NCBI GenBank assembly: GCA_036525795.1
Contig: DATCZS010000148.1
Coordinates: 1-64,000 of the forward strand
DNA from: DATCZS01 sp036525795
Lineage (GTDB): Bacteria > Actinomycetota > Acidimicrobiia > Spongiisociales > ZC4RG35
Length of the DNA stretch: 64,000 nucleotides
Direction of reading: 5' to 3'
Both the position numbers and the translations under genes were made by a program. Below the pieces are notes generated by a model. It worked only from the letters and a program-made list of their open reading frames with translations. It was not told the DNA's origin and did not search any database. Each line of letters starts with the position of its first letter. Position 1 is the first letter of the stretch. Below are positions 43,112-53,525 of this stretch, in pieces.

Positions 43112-44467
43112 ATGCAGCAACGCCGTCGACGACTTCTCACAGGCGCCGGCTTCTTCATTGCCGGACTTCTCACCCTGGCTGCGGCATTCCTCGTCGACGA
43201 CCGCACCCTCGACGTCAACTGGGCGTGGTTCGCCCTCTTCGCCCTCGCATACGTTCTGCTGTCGTATGGATCGGTCGAGGTGAACGATCGCCTGATCGCC
43301 AGCTCCAGCGTGATGCCGCTGCTCACCGCCGGTGTCGCGTTCGCCCTCGACGAGACCCGGGCCGGCGTCGTGCTGCCGCTCGCGCTGATCGGCGCGTTGG
43401 GCCCGTTCGACCGGGGGGCGATACGCGGTCGACAGGTGTTCCGGCTGGCGTCAAACTTCGGGTTGCTGGTGGTGTCGGCGGCCGCCGCCGGCCTGGCGAT
43501 CTCGACCACGGTCGACGTCGTCGACCCCGTGCTCGACGCCGAGATCGGAGGGTCCCGATTCCTGCTCGGAGTGCTGGCCGGCCTGGCCGGGGCGCTCGCG
43601 CACCTCGTCGTGAACTTCACGCTGGCGCGGATCGGCATCCGTCTCGGCTACGGCCAGCAGAACCTCCAGCCGTGGTCGGGATTGGGGGCCCTCTTCCTGA
43701 CAGAGACCCTGCTCGGCTCGCTCGGAGGACTGCTCGGCGCGGTGCTGGTCGGAGGCTCACCTTCCCTCCTGCCGCTGATCCTCGTCGTCTACGTCACGGG
43801 CTATCTCGTGGTGTCCTCCTACGCCGAGCTGCGGCAGGCGCACGAGTCGACACTGAAGGGGTTCGTCAAGAGCCTGGAGGCTCGCGACCTCTACACGCGG
43901 GGGCACACCGAGCGCGTTGCCTACTTCGCCCAGGTCATCGGCAGGAGGCTCGGGTTCACCGGAACCCAGCTGGAGCACATCCGGTGGGCGGCGCTGATCC
44001 ATGACGTCGGCAAGCTGGCGATCCCGATCGAGATCATGCAGAAGCAGGGGAGGCTCTCGGACGAGGAGTATCGAAGGCTCCGGACCGCCACCCATCGGGT
44101 GGACGACCTGCTGTCACGGGTGGACTTCCTGCGTCCGATGGTCGACGTTGCCTCCGGGTGTCATCCGCGTCTGTCCGAAGAGGACTTCGGTCAGACGGGG
44201 CACAGGCACACCACCAACCCGACGCTCGAACAGAAGGTGCTGGCGGTGGCCGACGCATTCGATGCGATGACATCGACCAGGGGGTACCGGATGTCGTTGA
44301 GTCAGCGGGCCGTGTTCGACGCGATCCGCAGGGACGACAACCCCCTCTTCGACCGGGATGTCATCCACGCCCTGGAGCAGGCCCTCGAGACGGCCGGTGA
44401 GTGGTACGGCCCTCCGAGTCTGGATCTGCCCCTCGCCGCGGAGGAGGTGACCGGTGGGCGGCGCTGA
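43112..44467 (+). CDS. Membrane HD-domain protein, degenerate HD-GYP, first of a pair
   Basis: 451 residues. The N-terminal half has about seven to eight membrane helices (first FFIAGLLTLAAAFLVDD), a MASE-like sensor. The C-terminal half is an HD phosphohydrolase: HTERVAYFAQVIGRRLG gives the first His and LIHDVGKLAIP the HD pair (His297, Asp298). Where HD-GYP enzymes have HHExxDGxGYP this protein has SGCHPRLSEEDFGQTGH, and later VLAVADAFDAMTSTRGYRM keeps the distal Asp. So the fold is HD-GYP-like, but c-di-GMP phosphodiesterase activity is doubtful. GAAAGG lies 5 nt before the ATG. The next gene overlaps by 14 nt and encodes a second HD protein. Confidence 0.85.
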   Translation: MQQRRRRLLTGAGFFIAGLLTLAAAFLVDDRTLDVNWAWFALFALAYVLLSYGSVEVNDRLIASSSVMPLLTAGVAFALDETRAGVVLPLALIGALGPFDRGAIRGRQVFRLASNFGLLVVSAAAAGLAISTTVDVVDPVLDAEIGGSRFLLGVLAGLAGALAHLVVNFTLARIGIRLGYGQQNLQPWSGLGALFLTETLLGSLGGLLGAVLVGGSPSLLPLILVVYVTGYLVVSSYAELRQAHESTLKGFVKSLEARDLYTRGHTERVAYFAQVIGRRLGFTGTQLEHIRWAALIHDVGKLAIPIEIMQKQGRLSDEEYRRLRTATHRVDDLLSRVDFLRPMVDVASGCHPRLSEEDFGQTGHRHTTNPTLEQKVLAVADAFDAMTSTRGYRMSLSQRAVFDAIRRDDNPLFDRDVIHALEQALETAGEWYGPPSLDLPLAAEEVTGGRR

Positions 44468-45713
44468 CGTTCGGGTCGCCCGTTGGGTCGTCCCCGTCTC
44501 CGGGCTGATGGCGGCGGTGGCCGTGGCGACAGGAGTGTTGCTCCACCTCCAGCCTGGTGGAGCGTCGCCGGCATGGGTGGGCGGGTCGGCCGCGCTGATG
44601 GCGCTGCTCGGCCTGGTCGCCGTACCGGCCGCCGGGCGAACCGAGTTCACGCCCGCCTACGTCGTGGCGGCCAGCCTGCCGTTTCTGGGAGGCGCAGGAT
44701 TCGATGCCGCCTCCGCCGGGGCGACAGTGGCACTGGCGCTGGCGGCGACCTGGCTGTTCCGCACGATCCGTCGCGACGACCCGCGGGCGATCCTGCTGTC
44801 GTTCCTCAAGCGATCTCTCGCCTTCGCCGCCTACATCGGTGGATACGCCCTGGCCCTGCAGGGGCTCGGAGGGCTCGACTGGGGGTTTCCCGAGTGGAAT
44901 CCCGCCGTGGCATTCGTCGTGGCCGGTGTCGGCGCGTTCGTCGTCGAGGTCGTCTCGAGCGCCGTGTTCCGATTCGAGCCGGGAGGGCGGGCAAGCGTGT
45001 ACTTCGCCTTCGAGACCGCCCGCGATCTGCCGATCTACCTCAGCCTCGTGGCCACCGGAGCGCTGTTCGGACTGGCGTTCGACACCATCTCGTGGGGGGC
45101 GCTTGTGCTGGCGGCCCTCCCGTACGCCTTCGCACATTCGGCGTTCCGCCGCTTCGAGCTGGCGAAGGGCGCGTATCGCCAGACGATCGAAGCGCTGGCC
45201 CAGATCCCCGAGGTGGGGGGGCACACCGACCCGGGTCATGCTCGCCGGACCGCCGAGCTGGCCGTTGCGATCGCCACCGAGATGGGACTGAGGCCATCCG
45301 AGGTCGAATCCACCGAGTACGCCGCGTTTTTGCACGACATCGGCCGGGTGTCGCTGAATGAGCCGAGCGTGCTGCGGATGGGCTTCACCGAGAACGACAT
45401 CGCCAGGTGGGGCTCGGAGATCGTGGGCGAGACGGCGTATCTGGCCGATGTCGCAGAAGTCGTTCGCCGCCAGTACGAGCCGTTCCGCTCACCGGGCGAT
45501 GGAGGAGACCCCGATCTGCCCGTGGCGGCCAAGATCGTCAAGATCGCCAGCGCTTACGACGAGTCCGCGGTCGAGCTCGGGTTCTCGCCTCTCGAGGCGA
45601 TGGACCGCCTGCACCGGGGCGCCGCGTACGACTACGACCCGGAGATCGTCTCTGTGCTCCGCACGGTGCTCGACCGCCGGGGCGTGTTCCACCCGGTGGG
45701 GGCCAAGGCGTGA
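44454..45713 (+). CDS. Membrane HD-domain protein, second of a pair
   Basis: 419 residues with about seven membrane helices, then an HD domain: HARRTAELAVAIATEMGL and FLHDIGRVSL (His294, Asp295). The GYP region is lost; the matching place reads RRQYEPFRSPGDGG, and AAKIVKIASAYDES holds the distal Asp. The overall layout repeats the preceding protein, so the pair likely arose by duplication or works as a heterodimer. GGAGG precedes the GTG, which lies inside the end of the first gene (14-nt overlap). Its stop directly abuts the convergent DUF5317 gene stop. Confidence 0.82.
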   Translation: MGGADVRVARWVVPVSGLMAAVAVATGVLLHLQPGGASPAWVGGSAALMALLGLVAVPAAGRTEFTPAYVVAASLPFLGGAGFDAASAGATVALALAATWLFRTIRRDDPRAILLSFLKRSLAFAAYIGGYALALQGLGGLDWGFPEWNPAVAFVVAGVGAFVVEVVSSAVFRFEPGGRASVYFAFETARDLPIYLSLVATGALFGLAFDTISWGALVLAALPYAFAHSAFRRFELAKGAYRQTIEALAQIPEVGGHTDPGHARRTAELAVAIATEMGLRPSEVESTEYAAFLHDIGRVSLNEPSVLRMGFTENDIARWGSEIVGETAYLADVAEVVRRQYEPFRSPGDGGDPDLPVAAKIVKIASAYDESAVELGFSPLEAMDRLHRGAAYDYDPEIVSVLRTVLDRRGVFHPVGAKA

Positions 45714-46304
45714 TCAGCGGTTGGCGGAGCCGCCCTGCAGCTTGACGCCTGGTTTGAACCAGCGGACCGGTCGCCTGAGCTCGGCCTCGAGGAACCTCCC
45801 GAGGCCGACGGCCAGGAACACGTCTCCGAGCGAGATGACCTGGCCGTGGCCCGCCACCCGCATCGGGATCACGTCGGCGAGGAAGGGGAGCCGGGTGGAC
45901 CGGTCGAGCACCACGTGTTTGTAGTTGAAGGATCCCCCCAGGTCGATCTCACCGGTGAACCCTCCTGCGACGACGGCGGCTTCGCGCAACACCGGCATGC
46001 CCCCGTTGGCCAGGATGACGATGAGATTGAGCAGGATCCCCACCCCTGCCAGCCACATCCCGGCCCTCTCACGATTGGCGAAGATCATCGAAACGAGGCA
46101 CACGTATGAGACGATGATCAGCGACACGCCCGCAGTCGGGGCCCAGCTCCGGTCGGGGAGGAGCAGGGTGGCCCACTGGATGAGGAATCCCACAGGCAAC
46201 AGAAGCCACCACCGCAGCCTGATGTCCGCCAGGTTGGTGAGTCGTCCCCCGCGGAGCACCGCCACGGTCATCGCCACGAACAGCACGACGACCAGCCATA
46301 CCAT
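45714..46304 (-). CDS. DUF5317 family membrane protein
   Basis: 196 residues with five or so membrane helices and a C-terminal soluble tail. LRWWLLLPVGFLIQWATLLLP, ILLNLIVILANGGMPV and LPFLADVIPM followed by QVISLGDVFLAVGLG are characteristic of the DUF5317 family, of unknown function, found mainly in actinomycetes and Firmicutes. TACCGT ends 6 nt before the ATG at 46304 (leaderless pattern). It converges on the HD-domain genes with no gap between stop codons. I infer a possible link to that locus from position only. Confidence 0.82.
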   Translation of the reverse strand: MVWLVVVLFVAMTVAVLRGGRLTNLADIRLRWWLLLPVGFLIQWATLLLPDRSWAPTAGVSLIIVSYVCLVSMIFANRERAGMWLAGVGILLNLIVILANGGMPVLREAAVVAGGFTGEIDLGGSFNYKHVVLDRSTRLPFLADVIPMRVAGHGQVISLGDVFLAVGLGRFLEAELRRPVRWFKPGVKLQGGSANR

Positions 46305-46310
46305 GCGCAG

Positions 46311-46316
46311 ACGGTA
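46311..46316 (-). promoter_or_regulatory. -10 box, leaderless DUF5317 gene
   Basis: Minus-strand TACCGT ends 6 nt before the ATG at 46304 and no ribosome binding site lies between. Confidence 0.55.
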
Positions 46317-46349
46317 TCACAGGCCGATCCGACCGATACGAGGTGGACG

Positions 46350-47117
46350 ATGGTGAACTACGACGTGCGAGAGGCGGTGGCCACCCTGACCATCGACGAT
46401 CCGGAACGCCGCAATCCGATGTCGGTGGCGACCATGGAGGGCCTGCGCGACCGGATGCGGGAGGCGATGGCGGACGAGTCGGTGCGGGTGGTGGTCGTCA
46501 CCGGTGCAGGCGACAAGGCCTTCTCGGCGGGTGGTGATCTCTCGTCCGGGTTCGTCGACGACCCGATCGGGCTGCATCGCAGCCGGGGAATGCTGGCCGA
46601 GCTCTTTCGGGCCATGTGGCGGGGAGGCAAGCCGACGGTTGCCAGGGTGAACGGTCACGCCCTCGCCGGGGGGTTCGGCCTGGCCGTGGCGTGCGACATC
46701 ACGATATGTGTGGACGACGCCAAGCTCGGCGTCCCCGAGATCAACGTCGGGCTGTGGCCGATGATGATCACGGCCGCACTCGGCCGTGCCATGACCCGGA
46801 AGGCGGCGCTCGATCTGATGATGACGGGGCGGCTGATCTCTCCGCAGGAGGCTCTGGCGCTGGGAGCGGTTTCGCGCGTGGTGGCGCGGCCCGAGCTCGA
46901 TCACGCGGTGTCCGAGGTGGTCCAGTCCCTCGTCTCGAAGAGCCCGGCGGCGTTGCAGCTCGGCCGCGACGCGTTCTATGCCGCGACCGGCCTCGATCCC
47001 GATTCGGCCCTCGACCGTCTCCAGGGCGGCCTCACCGCCGTGTCGCTCACCGAGGACTCCCGCGAGGGTGTGCTGGCGTTCGTCGAGAAGCGCGAGCCCC
47101 GGTGGCGGGGCAGGTGA
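46350..47117 (+). CDS. Enoyl-CoA hydratase/isomerase family protein
   Basis: A 255-residue crotonase-fold enzyme. VTGAGDKAFSAGGDLSS holds the first oxyanion-hole loop, and GHALAGGFGLAVACDITI with GVPEINVGLWPMMITAALGR the second. Classical hydratases have two Glu residues; here the second position falls in PEINVGLWP, which keeps Glu at the usual first site only, so hydratase versus isomerase or other crotonase activity is unclear. GAGGT lies 5 nt before the ATG. It may serve beta-oxidation with the acyl-CoA dehydrogenase elsewhere in the window. Confidence 0.88.
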   Translation: MVNYDVREAVATLTIDDPERRNPMSVATMEGLRDRMREAMADESVRVVVVTGAGDKAFSAGGDLSSGFVDDPIGLHRSRGMLAELFRAMWRGGKPTVARVNGHALAGGFGLAVACDITICVDDAKLGVPEINVGLWPMMITAALGRAMTRKAALDLMMTGRLISPQEALALGAVSRVVARPELDHAVSEVVQSLVSKSPAALQLGRDAFYAATGLDPDSALDRLQGGLTAVSLTEDSREGVLAFVEKREPRWRGR

Positions 47118-47143
47118 AGGGTTGCGCGGTGCGGGGCGGGCAA

Positions 47144-47149
47144 TACCCT
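47144..47149 (+). promoter_or_regulatory. -10 box, leaderless sortase gene
   Basis: TACCCT ends 8 nt before the ATG at 47158, with no ribosome binding site between. Confidence 0.5.
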
Positions 47150-47157
47150 GGCTTTCC

Positions 47158-47862
47158 ATGAGGCGACAGATCCGCATCGCGGGATGGACGATGATCTGGA
47201 CCGGGGTGTTCATGCTCGGTTTCGCCGGCTATCAGCTGTTCATCACCGATCTGCTCACCGCCCGCCAACAGGACGCCGCCCGCCAGACGCTGGAGGACGT
47301 CTTCGCCCAGCCAGACGCAGAGGCGGTGCGGGTCACGGTCCCGGACTCCCTTCGAGACGAGCTCGAGATCCCGATTCAGGAGATCGTGCACTTCGAGGAG
47401 GAGGCGGGGGTTCCGGGCGAGGGGTTTGCCGCCATGCGCATCCCCAAGATCGATGTCGACCAGGTGGTCGTCGAAGGAGTCGACCGCGAATCCTTGAAGA
47501 AGGGCCCCGGGCACATGCCGTGGACGCCCCTCCCGGGGCAGCCGGGGAACAGTGTGATCAGCGGACACCGGGTCACGTACGGCAGGCCGTTCTTCGATCT
47601 CGATCAACTCTCCCCCGGAGACGTGATCGAGGTGGAGACCGGCATCGGGGTGCACACCTACGAGGTTCGCGAGACCAGGATCGTGGCGCCGACGGACGTG
47701 TGGGTCGCCGGTCCCCGGCGGGGCGCCTGGCTGACGCTGACGACGTGTCACCCCCGGTTCTCTGCGGCGCAGCGCCTCATCGTCTTCGCCGAGCTCGTCG
47801 ACGGCCCCAACCTCTCCTATGCCGAGTACCTCGAGGCCGCCGAACTCGAAGACATCTCATAG
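47158..47862 (+). CDS. Class E-type sortase
   Basis: A 234-residue membrane-anchored transpeptidase. One N-terminal helix (MIWTGVFMLGFAGYQLFI) precedes a charged stalk and the beta-barrel domain. The catalytic set is His137 in ISGHRVTYGRPF, Cys197 in LTLTTCHPRFSA and Arg206 in AAQRLIVFAEL. The TLTTCHP signature and the Tyr after the His are typical of class E enzymes, which join LAxTG-type proteins to the wall. No sortase substrate with a clear LPxTG/LAxTG tail is encoded nearby. The start at 47158 is supported by TACCCT 8 nt before it; the open frame upstream lies inside the hydratase gene. Confidence 0.93.
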   Translation: MRRQIRIAGWTMIWTGVFMLGFAGYQLFITDLLTARQQDAARQTLEDVFAQPDAEAVRVTVPDSLRDELEIPIQEIVHFEEEAGVPGEGFAAMRIPKIDVDQVVVEGVDRESLKKGPGHMPWTPLPGQPGNSVISGHRVTYGRPFFDLDQLSPGDVIEVETGIGVHTYEVRETRIVAPTDVWVAGPRRGAWLTLTTCHPRFSAAQRLIVFAELVDGPNLSYAEYLEAAELEDIS

Positions 47863-47902
47863 CCGGCTTCCGCCGGCGCAGCACCGGTGAGGTCTCGCTG
47901 GG

Positions 47903-48454
47903 TCAGTCGAAGACGTCTGCGAGCTGTGCGGCGCGGACCGCGCCGACGAACGTGTGGCGGATGATCCCCGTTCGGTCGATCACGACGGTGAAGGGCATCC
48001 CCAGACTGGGATACCGGTCGCGCAGCCTTCCGGTCGCGTCGACTCCGACCGTATAGGTGGGCTGGAGCTCCGCCGCGAGGGAGGCTGCATCGTCGCGGGC
48101 GTCGTTGACTGCGACGCCGACCACCAGGATCCCCGGGTTGGCGTCGGCGAATGCGCTCAGCTCCGGGATCTCGTCCCGACACGGGATACACCAGCTCGCC
48201 CACAGATTCAGCACGACGGGGCGTCCGTCTCCGGCGAGGTGCTCGGAGAGACGCCACTCGGTCCCGTCGAAACGCTCGATCACCACCTCCGGGGCGGGGG
48301 AGCCCTCGAGCGGGTCGCCGGGCGGGGGGTCCCCGCCCGGGACGAGCAGGGCACCGACGGCGAGCCCTCCGGCGATCACGGCCAGGAAGACGGCGGTGAG
48401 CCGGCCGCGGGACGGGCGAAGCGGGGCTGGATCGGTTGGTTCGATTGGCTGCAT
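47903..48454 (-). CDS. TlpA/ResA-like thiol-disulfide oxidoreductase
   Basis: A 183-residue membrane-anchored thioredoxin-fold protein. An N-terminal helix (LTAVFLAVIAGGLAVGALLV) is followed by GSPAPEVVIERFDG and the active site LWASWCIPCRDEIPELS with Cys89 and Cys92. GMPFTVVIDRTGIIRHTFVG holds the cis-proline (MP). It should reduce disulfides outside the membrane, for example for cytochrome c or surface-protein maturation; no ccs genes are nearby. TACCCT ends 8 nt before the ATG, and that -10 overlaps one reading the other way. Confidence 0.9.
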   Translation of the reverse strand: MQPIEPTDPAPLRPSRGRLTAVFLAVIAGGLAVGALLVPGGDPPPGDPLEGSPAPEVVIERFDGTEWRLSEHLAGDGRPVVLNLWASWCIPCRDEIPELSAFADANPGILVVGVAVNDARDDAASLAAELQPTYTVGVDATGRLRDRYPSLGMPFTVVIDRTGIIRHTFVGAVRAAQLADVFD

Positions 48455-48461
48455 CGGTGAA

Positions 48462-48468
48462 TAGGGTA
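48462..48468. promoter_or_regulatory. Overlapping divergent -10 boxes
   Basis: TAGGGTA carries a plus-strand -10 (TAGGGT, 48462-48467) and, shifted by one base, a minus-strand -10 (TACCCT, 48468-48463). The minus-strand one serves the TlpA-like gene 8 nt before its ATG. The plus-strand one would give the molybdopterin oxidoreductase gene a leader of about 21 nt. Confidence 0.5.
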
Positions 48469-48495
48469 TGCGCTCTCCGATCCAGGGCCGACACG

Positions 48496-49107
48496 ATGGG
48501 TTTGTTCAACCGACAGCGCGCACAGTTGGAAGCCGACGGGATCGACCCCGGGCGTGTCCCGCCCGGCCAGTACGTGACCGAGCGGTTCCCGGTCCTCCAC
48601 GCCGGCCCGACCCCGGATGTCGACCTCGATTCATGGGACTTCCGTGTCGAGGGGCTGGTGGCGGATGAGGCGTCCTTCACCCTCGACGAGATCAAACGCA
48701 TGGAGCGGTTTGTGGGGACCTACGACATCCACTGCGTCACGAAGTGGTCCAAGCTCGACACCAGCTGGGAGGGCGTATCGGTGCAGGCGCTGATGCGGCG
48801 CCTGACCGTGCTCCCCGAGGCCACCCACGTCCTGGTCCTGGCCGAGCACGGGTTCACGGCCAACCTTCCCCTCGCCGATTTCCTCCGCGCCGACAATCTC
48901 TTCGCCTGGCGCTTCGAAGGCGAGGACCTGACGGTTGAGCACGGCTGGCCGCTGCGGCTGGTCGTTCCCCACCTCTACTTCTGGAAGTCGGTGAAATGGG
49001 TGCGCGGCCTGCGGTTCTTGGACCACGACGAGCCCGGCTTCTGGGAGCGCAACGGCTACCACATGTACGGCGACCCCTTCCGCGAACAGCGATATTGGGG
49101 AGACTGA
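48496..49107 (+). CDS. Molybdopterin-dependent oxidoreductase, short sulfite-oxidase fold
   Basis: A 203-residue protein with the sulfite oxidase/YedY (MsrP) molybdenum-cofactor domain. DSWDFRVEGLVADEASFTLDEIK leads to the Mo-ligating Cys80 in YDIHCVTKWSKLDTSWEGV; GFTANLPLADFL and GWPLRLVVPHLYFWKSVKWVRGL are further family blocks. It is shorter than animal sulfite oxidase (no cytochrome b5 or dimer domain) and has no signal peptide, so it may be cytoplasmic and act on methionine sulfoxide-like or other oxo-substrates. The ATG at 48496 is the family-like start. Confidence 0.88.
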   Translation: MGLFNRQRAQLEADGIDPGRVPPGQYVTERFPVLHAGPTPDVDLDSWDFRVEGLVADEASFTLDEIKRMERFVGTYDIHCVTKWSKLDTSWEGVSVQALMRRLTVLPEATHVLVLAEHGFTANLPLADFLRADNLFAWRFEGEDLTVEHGWPLRLVVPHLYFWKSVKWVRGLRFLDHDEPGFWERNGYHMYGDPFREQRYWGD

Positions 49108-49112
49108 CGCGC

Positions 49113-51767
<2,655 letters not shown>

Positions 51768-51838
51768 GGGGTTTCCTTTCGATCGAACTCGACCGCGAGT
51801 CTACCGGGGCAGACTCGGAGCTCCCGAGGCCGGAAGCC

Positions 51839-52654
51839 TCAGCCCAGAGAGATGCGGAGCTCGGCCTCGAGATCCTCTCCGGGGCCCAGCAGGCGCAGTC
51901 CGCGCTCGGGATGGTTCAGCGCATCGGGCACCGCCGACGCCGGCTCGAGACAGAAGAACCCGCGACCCCTGGGCGCGTAGATGTGGAGGTAGTCGAGGTC
52001 GGACGTGACCAGGATCCTCCCGGCCCGGGCTTCGACGATCGCCCTGCGGTCCCATCCGGTGAACGTGTTGTCGACGGAGAGGCCGTCGACGTCGTGGGCG
52101 CGAAACGGTTCGGTGGCGTCCCAGCGGTCCGGGATGAGGTCGGCGTCCGTGTGCCACATGCCGTCGACCGTGGCGCTCAGCCGGGCCGGGCTCTCGAAGT
52201 AGGGATGGAAGCCGAGACCGGCCGGCATCGGATCGTCTGTGAGGTTGGTCACCGACAGCGACAGCGACACCCGGCCGGGTTCGAGGGCAAAGGTCTGTCT
52301 CGCCTCGTAGGCCCACGGCCAGTGGCCGGGGACGTGACGGAACGCCAACACGGCGAAGTCGTCGTCGACCTCGGTCTCCGTCCATGGCGCCAGCCAGCCG
52401 TGACCGTGCAGGGCATGCAGCTCGCCTTCGATCGGAGCGGGGAGCCGGACAGACCTCCCCTGGTGTGTGAACCGTCCGGCGGCGATCCGATTGACCCACG
52501 GAACCATGGGAAAGCACGCGGTCTGGAGCGGGTGGAATGCTCCGGGTGGTGTCGGTCGCAGCACGTCGGCGCCCCCCACCCGGAAGCTGATGATCGATCC
52601 ACCGATCTGGGGTGAGACCACCAGTTCGGTGTCTCCGGATTCCAGCGTGATCAC
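51839..52654 (-). CDS. Aldose 1-epimerase
   Basis: A 271-residue galactose-mutarotase-fold protein catalysing anomer exchange of aldoses. The catalytic histidines lie in LHALHGHGWL and AGLGFHPYFESPA and the general-base glutamate in FFCLEPASAVPDAL. VSPQIGGSIISFRVGG is the family N-terminus. The start is GTG, with a weak ribosome binding site (GAGGG then AACGAAGAAC). It may support the sugar phosphorylase route at 20-23 kb; the two loci are not adjacent. Confidence 0.9.
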   Translation of the reverse strand: MITLESGDTELVVSPQIGGSIISFRVGGADVLRPTPPGAFHPLQTACFPMVPWVNRIAAGRFTHQGRSVRLPAPIEGELHALHGHGWLAPWTETEVDDDFAVLAFRHVPGHWPWAYEARQTFALEPGRVSLSLSVTNLTDDPMPAGLGFHPYFESPARLSATVDGMWHTDADLIPDRWDATEPFRAHDVDGLSVDNTFTGWDRRAIVEARAGRILVTSDLDYLHIYAPRGRGFFCLEPASAVPDALNHPERGLRLLGPGEDLEAELRISLG

Positions 52655-52743
52655 GTTCTTCGTTCCCTCTGTGAGGCTCCCGAGTCAACACGGCCCCCGG
52701 GGGATCCGTCAACCGCGACGGGGATCACGGCGGAGGCGGCCGA

Positions 52744-53472
52744 TCAGCGCCCGATGGTCACCGCAACCTCGGTGACGCAGGCCTCGTCCTCCGGCGACGG
52801 TCGAAGGACCGGCCGGCATCCGGCGGCGAGCTCGCCGAAGAGCCCGCTCACGACGCCGCGATCGAGCGAACAGACCACTTCCGGGTGATCGGCGGCAGCC
52901 GCCCCGAACGGGCAGCGCGAGGTCAGCAGCCGGTGCCCCTCGAGGTCGGGGGACATCTCGAACCCCAGTCCCGTCATCGCCCTGGCCACGGCGTGCACGG
53001 CCTCCTCGTACCCGGCTTCACCGGGGGCGCCGATCTGCGCGGCCAGCTCGTGGCCGTATTCGCGGCCGACCTCCTCGGCGAGCGCACCCAGGTCCTCCGC
53101 TCCGGAGCGAGCCAGGACCTTCAGGAGCAGTTCGATCAGCAGGTCGTGACGCCGGGAGGGGAAGTGGAGGTCGATTCCCTTGCCGGATGCCTCGTAGCAC
53201 TTGGCGGGCCGCCCTGCCCCCGGCCCGCTCCGCCCGCTCGGCCGTCGATGGGTGACCCTCAGGTAGCCGTCGTTGGCGAGTTTGTCGAGATGGTGGCGGG
53301 CGACGTTGGAGTGGATGCCGAACAGCTCCGAGACCGCCGAAGAGGTCATCGGCTCGGGGGATTCCCGCATCGCGATGAAGATCGCCCTCCTGGTGGGATC
53401 GCCCAGTGCAGAGGTGAGGTCGCCAATCGTCTGATCCAGCTGGGCCGATGCCCGGGAGATTGGTTGGGACAC
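52744..53472 (-). CDS. SufR-like Fe-S-sensing transcriptional regulator
   Basis: A 242-residue regulator. The N-terminal winged helix (LTSALGDPTRRAIFIAMRES, SELFGIHSNVARHHLDKLANDGYL) is ArsR/DeoR-like. The C-terminal domain has four cysteines, Cys187 (RCPFG), Cys201 (VVCSLD), Cys219 (AGCRP) and Cys232 (ACVTE), plus His196, arranged as in SufR-type regulators that bind an Fe-S cluster to sense cluster demand. The GTG at 53472 lies 7 nt after a TATAGT box, so its mRNA is probably leaderless. It diverges from mrp, an Fe-S cluster carrier, with a palindrome between, so control of mrp and itself is likely. Confidence 0.82.
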   Translation of the reverse strand: MSQPISRASAQLDQTIGDLTSALGDPTRRAIFIAMRESPEPMTSSAVSELFGIHSNVARHHLDKLANDGYLRVTHRRPSGRSGPGAGRPAKCYEASGKGIDLHFPSRRHDLLIELLLKVLARSGAEDLGALAEEVGREYGHELAAQIGAPGEAGYEEAVHAVARAMTGLGFEMSPDLEGHRLLTSRCPFGAAAADHPEVVCSLDRGVVSGLFGELAAGCRPVLRPSPEDEACVTEVAVTIGR

Positions 53473-53478
53473 GCCCGA

Positions 53479-53488
53479 AACTATAGTT
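53479..53488. promoter_or_regulatory. Palindrome at the regulator/mrp divergent promoter
   Basis: AACTATAGTT is a perfect 10-bp palindrome holding TATAGT on both strands. On the minus strand TATAGT (53485-53480) ends 7 nt before the regulator's GTG. The plus strand copy is 38 nt from the mrp ATG, where TACGAT at 53505-53510 is the nearer -10. It may be both a promoter core and the regulator's operator. Confidence 0.55.
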
Positions 53489-53504
53489 CCGGACGGCTTC
53501 TAAA

Positions 53505-53510
53505 TACGAT
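53505..53510 (+). promoter_or_regulatory. -10 box of mrp
   Basis: TACGAT places transcription near 53517, leaving a leader of about 9 nt that contains AGGGG before the ATG at 53526. Confidence 0.4.
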
Positions 53511-53525
53511 CTGGATAGGGGAAAT

